A stretch of 64,000 nucleotides of DNA from UBA4665 sp036388555 (GTDB taxonomy: Bacteria; Patescibacteriota; Saccharimonadia; Saccharimonadales; UBA4665). Shown piece by piece: positions 53,430-62,216 of this stretch; the first letter of the stretch is position 1, and each line of letters begins with the position of its first letter. The stretch is taken from NCBI GenBank assembly GCA_036388555.1, contig DASVRP010000013.1, positions 124,001 through 188,000 on the forward strand, in the 5' to 3' direction. Position numbers and translations under genes: made by a program. The notes beneath the pieces were generated by a model. It was not told where the DNA came from. It did not search any database and saw only the letters and a program-made list of their open reading frames with translations.

Positions 53430-53957
53430 GTGAGTGGACAGATGAGTGATGAAGATATCCGGCTGACGGCCGAGCTGTTACGAAAACTTGAACCCGGCTT
53501 TTTGCCATACCCTATCTTCGAACAGGTCGCCCGGCTGGTGCCGCTGCCGATCGTTGAATTCATACCACTCAGGATGACCGAGGATAGGGCCGTAGAGGTG
53601 CTGCTGATCGCGCGTGATGACGACGATCCGTTCTGGCCTGGCATGCTGCATACCCCAGGTACGGTGGTGCGTGCGACCGATCTGAACAAGGGCGAGCGGG
53701 ATGATTGGCTCGCATTCAAGCGGATTCTGAGCGAGGAACTGGCAGACACCAAAGTCGGTCCGCCGCAGTATGTCGGCTCTATGTTCCATGACAGCAAGCG
53801 TGGGACTGAGCAGGCCCAGCTGTACTGGATCGAAGTCCTAGATGAACCGATAGCCGGCAGCTTCTATCCCGTGGATGATCTGCCGCCGGAACTGATCGAT
53901 TCCCAAACGGCTTTCATCGGCCAGGCGGTCAGAACATTTCTTGCAGCTAAGGCTTAG
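53430..53957 (+). CDS. NUDIX-like protein with degenerate Nudix box
   Basis: This 175-aa protein has the fold pattern of a NUDIX hydrolase (strands EVLLIARDDDD and LYWIEVLDEPI), but the expected G-x5-E-x7-R-E-x2-E-E-x-G box is degenerate, reading H-T-P-G-T-V-V-R and later R-I-L-S-E-E-L. It may bind rather than cleave nucleotides. Start GTG at 53430 or ATG at 53442. It follows the HAD gene by 15 nt and overlaps the end of the broken galE. Confidence 0.6.
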   Translation: MSGQMSDEDIRLTAELLRKLEPGFLPYPIFEQVARLVPLPIVEFIPLRMTEDRAVEVLLIARDDDDPFWPGMLHTPGTVVRATDLNKGERDDWLAFKRILSEELADTKVGPPQYVGSMFHDSKRGTEQAQLYWIEVLDEPIAGSFYPVDDLPPELIDSQTAFIGQAVRTFLAAKA

Positions 53958-54969
53958 CTATAACCGTTTGGATTTTTCGACTGCCACCTCCAGGCATCGG
54001 TACACGCATCCTCCAGCGATTTTTCTGCGTTCCAACAGAGTTCATTTGCAGCTTTCGACACATCAGCGTAGCAGCTGGCGATATCACCTGGTCGCCGCCC
54101 GACTATTTCAAGGGGTAATTTTTTCCCGCAGGCAGCTTCGAAAGCGTGTATCAGTTCCAGTACCGAGGTTCCGCGACCAGTACCGAGATTGTAAATACCG
54201 GTGCCACTATCCGGGAGATGTTCCAAGGCGGCGACATGTCCGCGGGCCAGGTCGACGACATGGATGTAATCGCGTATGCCGGTACCGTCAACGGTATCGT
54301 AATCGTCTCCATACACTTTTATACTATTATGCTTGCCAACTGCCACCTGGGAGACGAACGGCAATAGGTTATTCGGGACACCCCGTTCGGATCCTCGCCG
54401 ATCTGCCCGCTTTCGTGGGCTCCAATAGGGTTGAAATAACGCAATATTCCAATCTGCCATGTTGAATCTGCCGCTGCGACATCCTGCAGGATGCGTTCAA
54501 TCATGTATTTCGTCTGTCCGTACGGATTGCTGATGCCGATGCCGGTGCGGCTGGTTTCCTTGAGCGGCAATTCGGCCGGCGTTCCGTAGACGGTGGCCGA
54601 CGAGCTGAAGATCAGTTTATGAACGCCTGCCTGCTGCATGGCCCTGCACAGCGTCACCGTCGAGCCGATATTTACTCCGTAATATTTCAGCGGCTGGGCA
54701 ACCGATTCTCCGACGGCTTTCAGACCGGCAAAATGGATGACTGCGTCAGGCTTGTGCTCGGCAAAGACGTCTGCCAGGCCACTCCGATCCGCCAGGTCCA
54801 ATTCCACGAACGGCACTTCCTGACCGGTAATTTTAGCGACTCTTCGCAGCGATTCAGGCGAACTGTTGCAGAGGTTATCCACGACAACTACCTGATGTCC
54901 CGCTGACAACAGTTCAATGACCGTATGGCTACCGATATAGCCGGCGCCACCGGTGACAAGGACTCGCAC
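53954..54969 (-). pseudogene. galE: UDP-glucose 4-epimerase broken by a frameshift
   Basis: The intact enzyme interconverts UDP-glucose and UDP-galactose. Here the N-terminal frame (54969-54319) has the NAD motif GGAGYIGSH, SSSATVYG and NPYGQTKYMIE, while the C-terminal frame (ending at 53954) has PNNLLPFVSQVA and GTGIRDYIHVVDLA. The join should read GEDPNGVPNNL, but two extra bases (a GT doublet at minus-strand 54378-54381, GTGT) shift the frame. Start is a GTG; the gene follows the phosphomannomutase by 3 nt. It is either a recent pseudogene or an assembly error. Confidence 0.85.
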
Positions 54970-54972
54970 TGG

Positions 54973-56361
54973 TCAGGCCTCCGTGATGAGCGACGTGACC
55001 TTGCCGACAAGCTCGTCGAGCTCCTGCCGGCCGTGGGCTTCGGCGTTCAGGCGCAGTACCGGCTCGGTGTTGCTGGAGCGGACATTGAACCAGCTGCCGT
55101 CTTCGAGCCAGATCGTCACGCCATCAAGTTCATCAGTCTTGGCGTCAGGGAAGGCGGCCTTGATGCGGCTGATAGCACCGGCTTTGTCCTCAACGGTGAA
55201 GTTGGTCTCCGGGATCGCTTCATATGGAGTGTACATCTGGCGCAGTTCGGACAGTTTCTTGCCGGTGCGGCCGGCGACGTACAGGCCGATAACGGCGGCG
55301 ATCAGGCCGGAGTCGGCGAAGAAGTTGTCGCGGAAGTAGAAGTGTCCGGCCAGCTCGCCGCCGAACGGTGCGTCTTCTTCGCGCATGATCTTCTTGATGT
55401 AGGAGTGGCCGACTTTGGTGCGGATGGCCCGGCCGCCCTTGTCTTCGATCAGCTCCTTGACGCTCTTGCTGACACGTACGTCATAGAGGATAGCCGAGCC
55501 AGGGAAGAGTTCCAGGAAGTAGTCGCCGAGCAGCGAGATCATCACACCGCCGGTCATGACTTCCCCTGTCTCATCGACCAGGAAGGCACGGTCGCCGTCC
55601 CCGTCGAAAGCGATGCCGCCGTCGAGCTTCTCGGCTTTGATCCTGTTGATCAGGTCGGTCAGCGTCTCGAACTTCAGCGGGTTGGCCTCATGGTTCGGGA
55701 AGGTGCCGTCCAGCTCGAAGTACATCTCGGTGACTTCCCACGGCACATATGGCTCGAGTTCTGGGAAGATCTTGCCGGCCATGCCGTTGCCGGCATCGAC
55801 GGCGATGCGCAGCGGCTTGAGCTCGGAAGGCTCGATGAACGACAAGGTGTGCTGGATCCAGTCTTCGATGACGTCCTTGGTCTCGATGTCGCCCTGCTGC
55901 TCGGCGGGCGTAAATTCGTTGGCGAGTACGGCGTCGCGGATTTCGAACAGGCCGCTGTCCTGGCCGATGGGGCGGGCTTCGTGGCGGCAGAGCTTGATGC
56001 CGTTGTATTCGCCCGGGTTGTGGCTGGCGGTGATCATGGCGCCGCCGGCCAGGCCGTAGTGTCCGACGACGAAGTAGATCATATCGCTGGTGACTTCACC
56101 GATGTCCCAGACGTCATACCCCTGTGCGCGGACGCCTTCGATGAGCGCACCGGCAAGCTCGGCCGAATCGGGGCGCATATCACGGCCGACGGCGATGACT
56201 TTCTTGGCGGCTGCCGGATCGTCGCCGTCGATGGGCGGCAGCCAGCTGGCGAAGGCCCGGCCGATACGTCCGGCGACGTCGGCATTCAGCTCGGTGCCGA
56301 CCCGTCCGCGGACGTCATACGCCTTAAAGATGTTAGTAATCGCAGCGTCTGTATCGCTCAT
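54973..56361 (-). CDS. manB: Phosphomannomutase/phosphoglucomutase
   Basis: This 462-aa alpha-D-phosphohexomutase interconverts mannose-6- and mannose-1-phosphate (and usually the glucose pair). The phosphoserine loop ITASHNPGEYNG is at about residues 108-119, and the metal-binding loop FDGDGDRAF at about 250-258. A C-terminal phosphate-binding segment (RSSNTEP) closes the enzyme. The GGAGG ribosome site lies 9 nt before the ATG. It is co-oriented with galE 3 nt downstream. Confidence 0.94.
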   Translation of the reverse strand: MSDTDAAITNIFKAYDVRGRVGTELNADVAGRIGRAFASWLPPIDGDDPAAAKKVIAVGRDMRPDSAELAGALIEGVRAQGYDVWDIGEVTSDMIYFVVGHYGLAGGAMITASHNPGEYNGIKLCRHEARPIGQDSGLFEIRDAVLANEFTPAEQQGDIETKDVIEDWIQHTLSFIEPSELKPLRIAVDAGNGMAGKIFPELEPYVPWEVTEMYFELDGTFPNHEANPLKFETLTDLINRIKAEKLDGGIAFDGDGDRAFLVDETGEVMTGGVMISLLGDYFLELFPGSAILYDVRVSKSVKELIEDKGGRAIRTKVGHSYIKKIMREEDAPFGGELAGHFYFRDNFFADSGLIAAVIGLYVAGRTGKKLSELRQMYTPYEAIPETNFTVEDKAGAISRIKAAFPDAKTDELDGVTIWLEDGSWFNVRSSNTEPVLRLNAEAHGRQELDELVGKVTSLITEA

Positions 56362-56499
56362 AGGTCGGTTCCTCCAATTTACTTATTCCACTATAGCGTA
56401 TTATCTATCTGGTGCCCATGCGAAGCTTGCAGCCATGGACTTGATGAGCCGAAACAATATGGTATAATCACCTGATTGAGAATAGCAAGGAGTGCGGTT

Positions 56500-56781
56500 T
56501 TGCATATAGACAAAGAACAAATAGGTTATGCGGTATACGGAGGCGTAGTCACCCTTCTCGGCTTGGCCGCGACTGTCTCGGCTGCGACCGGTTTCGGGCT
56601 TGGCGAGACACCCCGCGCACCGGAGGATTGTATGAGTGAAATCACACAACCTTTAGGGCAAGTCACCTGCCTGGCAGCTGGTGATGCATATCAAGCTGGC
56701 CGGATCGGTTTGGGCGCCTGCGGAGTAGTCTTGACGGGTCTCGGCGGTGCAATTACAAAAAGCACAATAACGGATCAATAG
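56500..56781 (+). CDS. Small two-helix membrane protein
   Basis: This 93-aa protein has two hydrophobic segments (about 12-32 and 68-85) around a Cys-containing loop. I do not recognise a family. The start is probably the TTG at 56500, since AAGGAG lies 7 nt upstream and a TTGATG/TATAAT promoter (56441-56446, 56463-56468) precedes it; the same frame is open from 56476. Confidence 0.55.
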   Translation: MHIDKEQIGYAVYGGVVTLLGLAATVSAATGFGLGETPRAPEDCMSEITQPLGQVTCLAAGDAYQAGRIGLGACGVVLTGLGGAITKSTITDQ

Positions 56782-56795
56782 ATTAAGATCCGACA

Positions 56796-56903
56796 GTGCA
56801 TCGACACTTCGGACGCACTGCTGGTCGTCCCAAAGACCAGATCGATAAGATCAAAGATATCCAGGCAGTCCTGCAGGAACGCAGCGAGACTGAATATTTA
56901 TAG
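56796..56903 (+). CDS. Short basic ORF, possible gene remnant (35 aa)
   Basis: A GTG at 56796 opens a 35-codon frame ending at TAG 56903. The product ends in GRPKDQIDKIKDIQAVLQ followed by a charged tail, which looks like the C-terminal helix of a real protein rather than random sequence. No ribosome site is obvious, so it may be the remnant of a larger lost gene. I do not recognise the family. Confidence 0.25.
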   Translation: MHRHFGRTAGRPKDQIDKIKDIQAVLQERSETEYL

Positions 56904-56944
56904 TCGCAACTTTGATAGAATAGAGGGAATCACAAGGAGCTTGC

Positions 56945-57613
56945 ATGTCTGATACACCAACCCCAACGAATCTCCGTGCCACCCCGGAAGAGGAGGATTT
57001 CGCCCACAAATACACCGAGGAAGGCCAAGGAAAGATCGGCGGAAAGCTTCTCGATGGCTATTTCAAGGGTGTGGCCGAGCTGGTCAAAACCTCTAAGATC
57101 GGCAGCCAGGGGACGGTGAAGGCGATCGAGATCGGCTGCGGCGAAGGTTTCTCGACCCAGCGCATCCAAAACCTGCTGCCAGCCAACGTCGAGCTCCAGG
57201 CCTCTGAATATGTCGCCCACATGATACCCAGGGCCCAGGCTAACAACCCGGGCATGATCATCACCGAAGAGAGTGCCTATGAGCTCAAACACCCCGACGA
57301 TTCATTCGACGTCGTCTTCCTGCTGGAAGTCCTGGAGCACCTCGATTTCCCTGACAAAGCTTTGGCGGAGATCCAGCGTATCCTCAAGCCCGGCGGCTAC
57401 CTGGTACTTGGAGTGCCCCGCGAGTACCTATGGTGCTTCCTGAACCTGGCCCGACTGAAATACGTCAAGCGCCTCGGTAACACCCCGGGACACCTCAACC
57501 ACTGGTCGTCACGCGGACTGATCAAGTACGTCACCGAGCATTTCGGCCCTATATTGGCCGTCAAACAGCCGCTGCCATGGACGCAGGTACTGGCTCAGAA
57601 CCCGCGTGGCTAG
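56945..57613 (+). CDS. SAM-dependent methyltransferase (class I)
   Basis: This 222-aa protein has motif I AIEIGCGEGFSTQR (about 57-70), an acidic loop near residue 80, the FDVVFLLEVLEHL block and the GGYLVLGVP strand. This is the methyltransferase-11 type often acting on sugars, quinones or small molecules. No membrane segment is seen. An AAGGAG ribosome site precedes the ATG, with a TAGAAT -10 upstream. The substrate is unknown. Confidence 0.85.
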   Translation: MSDTPTPTNLRATPEEEDFAHKYTEEGQGKIGGKLLDGYFKGVAELVKTSKIGSQGTVKAIEIGCGEGFSTQRIQNLLPANVELQASEYVAHMIPRAQANNPGMIITEESAYELKHPDDSFDVVFLLEVLEHLDFPDKALAEIQRILKPGGYLVLGVPREYLWCFLNLARLKYVKRLGNTPGHLNHWSSRGLIKYVTEHFGPILAVKQPLPWTQVLAQNPRG

Positions 57614-57625
57614 TCGGCGATCGGC

Positions 57626-58369
57626 TTAATTGTACAGCCAGCCGACCGATATGATCGGGTCGACATTCTGGAATACCCAGCCATACGCTGGATGGCGGGC
57701 GAGTTGTACCTGGTCATTGCCACCTGCCGTCAAACGGGGATCGTTCATCCCCGGTAGTGATCGATAGCTGGCCGGGCCGGTGCTGGCAACCGCCTGAAAA
57801 TCAACCGGAAAGACTATTGTCGCCGACAGAAGCACGTTGGGTGTCGGCGCGAAACATAGTAGTGGCGCGTACATTTCGAGCATGAACTGTCTGGGGTTTT
57901 CTACAGCGGGCTTGACCACCTGGCTGACATGGATACGCAGGACATGTACGCCTGCAGGTATGTCGATATCCGCGACTTTGAATTGCTTAGCCATTGCTGT
58001 AAGCTGTTTATTTTTTGGCAAAGTTTGGTCGGGTATACTACCAAGCTTCGTGAGTATAGGCTGGATGATATCGGCATACTTGTCGGTAATCCGTTCAAAC
58101 TCAGCTGGTTGTTTGAACGTCTTGGTATCTCCCGAAACTATCCGTGCGGTTGCGCTGGTTCCAGCTTCTACGTCGGCATGGATAACTAGCCGATAACGTT
58201 GTTCGGTGCCGCTTGTATTGTTGACGGTAGCTGTGATCGTGCTGTTGGCTACATCAAATGATCCGGCAGTAAAGCCGTACAGTGGCGCGATCGACTCGAT
58301 GTCGACATTGACCGTTTGTTTCTGGACCTCGAGGTCTAAGGTTATAGGTATGTTCTGTTGCGTAGCCAT
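57626..58369 (-). CDS. Hypothetical protein, beta-rich (247 aa)
   Basis: I do not recognise this family. There is no signal peptide or clear membrane helix, so it is probably cytoplasmic. The sequence is rich in beta-strand patterns (VNNTSGTEQRYRLVIHADV), with a helical central part (about 90-135) and a C-terminal half ending in an aromatic tail. A GGAGGG ribosome site lies about 8 nt upstream of the ATG. It faces away from the Fic gene, with a 240-nt gap holding a small hairpin-terminator unit. Confidence 0.6.
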   Translation of the reverse strand: MATQQNIPITLDLEVQKQTVNVDIESIAPLYGFTAGSFDVANSTITATVNNTSGTEQRYRLVIHADVEAGTSATARIVSGDTKTFKQPAEFERITDKYADIIQPILTKLGSIPDQTLPKNKQLTAMAKQFKVADIDIPAGVHVLRIHVSQVVKPAVENPRQFMLEMYAPLLCFAPTPNVLLSATIVFPVDFQAVASTGPASYRSLPGMNDPRLTAGGNDQVQLARHPAYGWVFQNVDPIISVGWLYN

Positions 58370-58417
58370 AGGACTACCCTCCTTCCCAATACGGGGTTAA
58401 TTGGTTACACTGGAGGA

Positions 58418-58490
58418 CAGAAGATGTATTTCTTCTGCCGTATCAAAGCACCGCATATCTTTTTCCGGAGAAGCGGTGCTTTTGCTTTTC
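58418..58490 (+). ncRNA. Candidate small RNA: 5' hairpin plus terminator hairpin
   Basis: CAGAAGA (58418-58424) pairs with TCTTCTG (58431-58437). Further on, AAAGCACCGC (58445-58454) pairs perfectly with GCGGTGCTTT (58473-58482), and T-rich sequence follows. A weak promoter (TTCCCA, 17 nt, TACACT) would start transcription at 58418. A 30-codon ORF beginning at 58423, with GGAGG upstream, overlaps the same region and could be a leader peptide. No homologue is recognised. Confidence 0.3.
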
Positions 58491-58560
58491 CAGCTATCTC
58501 GATAATGTCACAATGATTTCGAGTGTGCAACTAGATTATGAAAAAAACGATACTAAGAAT

Positions 58561-58604
58561 TAGCATATTTCTGTTTTGTGTAAAAAATAGAAATATGCTA
58601 TATT
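58561..58604 (+). promoter_or_regulatory. Fic gene promoter inside a perfect 12-bp inverted repeat (operator)
   Basis: TAGCATATTTCT (58561-58572) and AGAAATATGCTA (58589-58600) are exact reverse complements separated by 16 nt. A promoter is embedded: TTGTGT (58576-58581), a 17-nt spacer and TATATT (58599-58604). One arm ends 3 nt before the -35 and the other overlaps the -10, so binding would block RNA polymerase. The predicted start coincides with the ATG at 58611. The Fic protein's C-terminal winged helix is a natural candidate autorepressor. Confidence 0.65.
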
Positions 58605-58610
58605 GTAATC

Positions 58611-59786
58611 ATGATTTCAGCACAGGATTATATCCAAGGATCGGCCCGGATATTCTTTGCTGGTACCGAGCGCCAATACCAGTGCTACGTGCCAAGTGCC
58701 GTAAACCGTGAATTTGCCGTTTCAAACCGGGTGGCAGAACGCAGTGAGGAGGCCATGCGCCTCATTGGTGAACTTAATGCCTATTCGTCGATAGTTCCTG
58801 ACGTCGACTATTTCATCCAGATGCATGTCCGCAAAGAAGCCGTGCAGTCTTCTCGGATAGAGGGTACGTATACGGATATCGATGACGCTATTCTGGATGA
58901 GAAAGAAATCTCACCTGAGCGTCGCAACGATTGGCGTGAAGTCCGCAACTACGTGCGGGCACTCAACCATTCGATCGGCCGTTTGCAGGACTTGCCATTA
59001 GCGATGCGCCTACTGAACGAGGCCCATCAGATCTTACTTGAAGGCACGCGCGGCGATGGGAAAACTCCCGGTCAGATACGCACTCTTCAGAACTGGATCG
59101 GCGGCGCGACAATCAATTCGGCCATATTTGTTCCGCCGCATGCGGAACTCATCCCCGCGTCTCTGACTGATTTAGAGAACTTCATCCACAACCACAGCAT
59201 TTCTATGCCAAAGCTTGTCAGGATAGCGGTGACTCATTTTCAGTTTGAGACGATCCACCCTTACGCCGATGGCAATGGACGGATCGGTCGCCTACTGATT
59301 ATGCTGCAAATGATGAACTATGGCCTCATGAAGCAGCCCACGTTGTACATGTCGGATTTCTTCGAAAAAAATAGGCAGAACTATTACGAGGCGCTCACCT
59401 ACGTCCGCATACGTCAGAATCTGGATCACTGGCTTGAATTCTTTCTGGACGGAGTCGTCGACGCGGCGCAGTCCGGGAAAGATAAATTTGAAAAGATTCT
59501 TGAACTCCGCAAATCCTATGACGCCCGGGTGCTGGAACTCGGTAAGACGAGGGGTAGACGCGCCAATATGCTTCTCCAATATCTCTACAAGATACCTGCC
59601 GTCAATGTCTCTCAGGCATCTCAGGTATTGGGTATTTCGCCGTCAAATACTAATACGCTTATAAACGAGATGGTAAGGGTCAATATAATCAAAGAAAAAA
59701 CCGGTTTCTCTCGTAACAGGTTGTTTGTCCTAGAAGAATACCTGCAGATTTTCAGATCAAAGCCGCTCAGTGGAATTGAATCTTAA
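58611..59786 (+). CDS. fic: Fic-family AMPylation protein with autoinhibitory motif and C-terminal winged helix
   Basis: This 391-aa Fic/DOC protein has the catalytic motif HPYADGNGRIGR (His216), so it is probably an active nucleotidyl (AMP) transferase. An N-terminal inhibitory motif S-x-x-x-E-G is present at Ser80-Gly85 (class II Fic), and the C-terminus (about 320-385) is a winged-helix DNA-binding domain (QASQVLGISPSNTNTLINEM). Such proteins can act as toxins, signal modulators or regulators. The operator-embedded promoter directly upstream suggests autoregulation. No separate antitoxin gene was seen. Confidence 0.92.
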   Translation: MISAQDYIQGSARIFFAGTERQYQCYVPSAVNREFAVSNRVAERSEEAMRLIGELNAYSSIVPDVDYFIQMHVRKEAVQSSRIEGTYTDIDDAILDEKEISPERRNDWREVRNYVRALNHSIGRLQDLPLAMRLLNEAHQILLEGTRGDGKTPGQIRTLQNWIGGATINSAIFVPPHAELIPASLTDLENFIHNHSISMPKLVRIAVTHFQFETIHPYADGNGRIGRLLIMLQMMNYGLMKQPTLYMSDFFEKNRQNYYEALTYVRIRQNLDHWLEFFLDGVVDAAQSGKDKFEKILELRKSYDARVLELGKTRGRRANMLLQYLYKIPAVNVSQASQVLGISPSNTNTLINEMVRVNIIKEKTGFSRNRLFVLEEYLQIFRSKPLSGIES

Positions 59787-60223
59787 CCTGTCTGAGGATC
59801 GTCGGTCTTAAAGATCCGCGTTCGGTACAGATAGAAATTCCAGATGGTCGTGACGGCGAGCGCCAAGGTCCGGGAAGCGGCTACTGGCAACGAATCCTGT
59901 AGTAGGCGTGTAACCAGTACGGTGAATCCAAAATTGAATAACACCAACAGCGCTACGGCCGCTATCTGGGGTATCAGGATACGGTGGTGGGTGCGTCTGT
60001 CACGGAAGGTGATGAACTTGGTCAGGACGAAGGACACCACAAGTCCGGCCCAAAAACTCACGGTGACGGCCATGACCGCACTGGCACCTTGTCTCTGGGC
60101 AATGAAAATGATCAACAGCTCAAACAGGAATACCAGACCTCCTATCAGCAGATAACGGCCGAATGGCTTACCAAGGAATGCCTTGAGGAACTGGAGCGGA
60201 CGAGACAGGGGAGTATCGGACAT
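59783..60223 (-). CDS. GtrA-like membrane protein (second copy)
   Basis: This 146-aa protein has four membrane helices and GtrA features (RYLLIGGLVFLFEL, SFVLTKFITFRD, TTIWNFYLYRTRIF). It probably flips a lipid-linked sugar. The ATG at 60223 is preferred because GGGGAC precedes it; an in-frame TTG at 60235 would add 4 residues. It lies 29 nt after glmS on the same strand, and its end overlaps the convergent fic gene by 4 nt. Confidence 0.88.
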   Translation of the reverse strand: MSDTPLSRPLQFLKAFLGKPFGRYLLIGGLVFLFELLIIFIAQRQGASAVMAVTVSFWAGLVVSFVLTKFITFRDRRTHHRILIPQIAAVALLVLFNFGFTVLVTRLLQDSLPVAASRTLALAVTTIWNFYLYRTRIFKTDDPQTG

Positions 60224-60252
60224 ATCTGTCCCCAATTGTAGCAGACGGGTAT

Positions 60253-62124
60253 CTATTCGACGGTCACGGATTTCGCCAGGTTACGTGGACGGTCTACATT
60301 GAGACCTTTGGCGTCGGCGATATGGTAAGAGAACAGCTGCATGACGACGGCGATCAGGATAGGCTGGGTCTGTTCCATGGTCGCCGGGATGTACATGACG
60401 TCGTCAACGATGTTCCTGATGGCGTCATTCCCGGCGGTAGCGATGGCGACGACCGGGCCTTTGCGGGCGCGGATCTCTTCGATATTGCTGTAGGTCTTTT
60501 CGAGCAACGGACTGTCACAGGCCAGGGCGAAGGTCGGGAACTTGTCATCGACCATGGCCAGCGGACCGTGCTTCATCTCGCCGGCGGCGTAACCTTCGGC
60601 GTGGATGTAGCTGACTTCCTTGAGTTTGAGGGCGCCTTCCAAAGCGCAGGGGTAACTGTAGTGGCGGCCGATGAACAGGAAGTCGCGGTAATCCTTGTAC
60701 TTTTCGGCGACGGCCTTGATGCTGTCGGCATCGTCGAGGATCGCCTGGGCTTTGGCGGGCAGGTCATTGAGTTCCTGGATGAGTGATCTGTAGAGGGGCG
60801 TCTTGCCGTCACTGAGGTGCAGGGCGATGAGTGTCAGGGCCGTAACCTGGGCGATGAAAGCCTTGGTGGAGGCGACTGCCTGCTCGGGGCCGGCATGGCA
60901 GTAGACGCCGGCGTCGGTAATGCGCGCGATGGTCGAGCCGGGGGCATTGACGACCCCGAGGCGGAGCACGCCGTAGCCACCGACCTTTTCGAGGGCAGCG
61001 ATGGTGTCGGCGGTCTCGCCGGACTGGGAAACGGCCAGGATGGCGGTAGAACGGCTGAACGGCTCATCGCGGTACTTGAACTCGCTGGCGAGCTGGACTT
61101 CTACGGGGATACCGGCTAGTTCCTCGATGAGGTATTCGCCGACAAGGCTTGCGTAGTAACTTGTGCCGCAGGCGACGATGACGATGCGGTCGATATATTT
61201 CAACTGCGAGGTTACGGTCTCAAGGCCGCCGAGCTTGACACCGGCCTTCGTCGGGTCGGCCCGTCCCAGGATAGCCGAACGGATAGTGGCCGGGGCTTCG
61301 TAGATCTCCTTGAGCATGAAGTGCGGAAAATCGCCGAGCCGGGCCTGCTCGGGGTCGAATTCAAGGAGTTCGGTGACGCGCTCAACGGGTTGCTCCTGCT
61401 TGAGGTTGTGGATGGCGTATGAACCGCGCTTCAAGACGGCGATATCGAAATCGTCGAGGTAGACGACATTCTTGGTGTATTCCATGATGGCCGTAGGGTC
61501 GGAGGCCAGGATGAATTCCTCCTCGGCTTCGCCAACCCCAACGACAAGCGGGCTGGATAGACGGGCGGCATACAGGGTGTCAGGATCATCGGTCGTGATG
61601 GCGGCGATGGCGTAGGCGCCGCGCATGTCGCCGAGCGCCTGCTTGATGGCTTCCAGGAAATCACCGGTCTGTTTGTAATAATAGTCGATCAGGTGCGGGA
61701 CGACTTCGGTGTCGGTCTGGGATGTGAAGACGTACCCGTCTTTCTGGAGCTGGGCACGCAGCTCGACGAAGTTCTCGATGATGCCGTTATGGACGACGAA
61801 GATAGATTCGTCGGCATTAGTGTGCGGATGTGAATTGGGGATGCTCGGCTGGCCGTGGGTCGCCCAGCGGGTATGTCCGATCGCCAGAGGAGCATGCCGG
61901 GCAGGGGACTCCTCGACGAGCTTTGCCAGGCCTTCGACGCGGCCGACCTGCTTGAGCAGGGTACCACCACTGACATGCGAAGCGTTGTCATCGCTATCGC
62001 CTTTGCGGCCGTCTATCAATGCGATCCCGGCAGAATCATATCCGCGGTATTCAAGGGCGCGCAGTCCCGAAATGACGATGTTTGCTGAAGGCTTCGGACC
62101 GATATAACCGACGATTCCACACAT
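60253..62124 (-). CDS. glmS: Glutamine-fructose-6-phosphate aminotransferase
   Basis: This 623-aa cytoplasmic enzyme makes glucosamine-6-phosphate for UDP-GlcNAc, peptidoglycan and glycans. The start MCGIVGYIG exposes the catalytic Cys after Met removal. The glutaminase domain (1-240) is followed by two SIS domains with GTSYYASLVGEYLIEE and SQSGETADTI, and the C-terminal NLAKSVTVE. A longer frame reaches 62181, but the Cys start is strongly preferred. It is co-oriented with the GtrA copy downstream. Confidence 0.96.
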   Translation of the reverse strand: MCGIVGYIGPKPSANIVISGLRALEYRGYDSAGIALIDGRKGDSDDNASHVSGGTLLKQVGRVEGLAKLVEESPARHAPLAIGHTRWATHGQPSIPNSHPHTNADESIFVVHNGIIENFVELRAQLQKDGYVFTSQTDTEVVPHLIDYYYKQTGDFLEAIKQALGDMRGAYAIAAITTDDPDTLYAARLSSPLVVGVGEAEEEFILASDPTAIMEYTKNVVYLDDFDIAVLKRGSYAIHNLKQEQPVERVTELLEFDPEQARLGDFPHFMLKEIYEAPATIRSAILGRADPTKAGVKLGGLETVTSQLKYIDRIVIVACGTSYYASLVGEYLIEELAGIPVEVQLASEFKYRDEPFSRSTAILAVSQSGETADTIAALEKVGGYGVLRLGVVNAPGSTIARITDAGVYCHAGPEQAVASTKAFIAQVTALTLIALHLSDGKTPLYRSLIQELNDLPAKAQAILDDADSIKAVAEKYKDYRDFLFIGRHYSYPCALEGALKLKEVSYIHAEGYAAGEMKHGPLAMVDDKFPTFALACDSPLLEKTYSNIEEIRARKGPVVAIATAGNDAIRNIVDDVMYIPATMEQTQPILIAVVMQLFSYHIADAKGLNVDRPRNLAKSVTVE

Positions 62125-62216
62125 AAGGCGTACCCTGCTTTCTATATTACAATTTGCGAATATGGGACTGGTTGGCGGCATCAGGAGTAACCGCTTGGCG
62201 GCGGGACCGACGTCAG

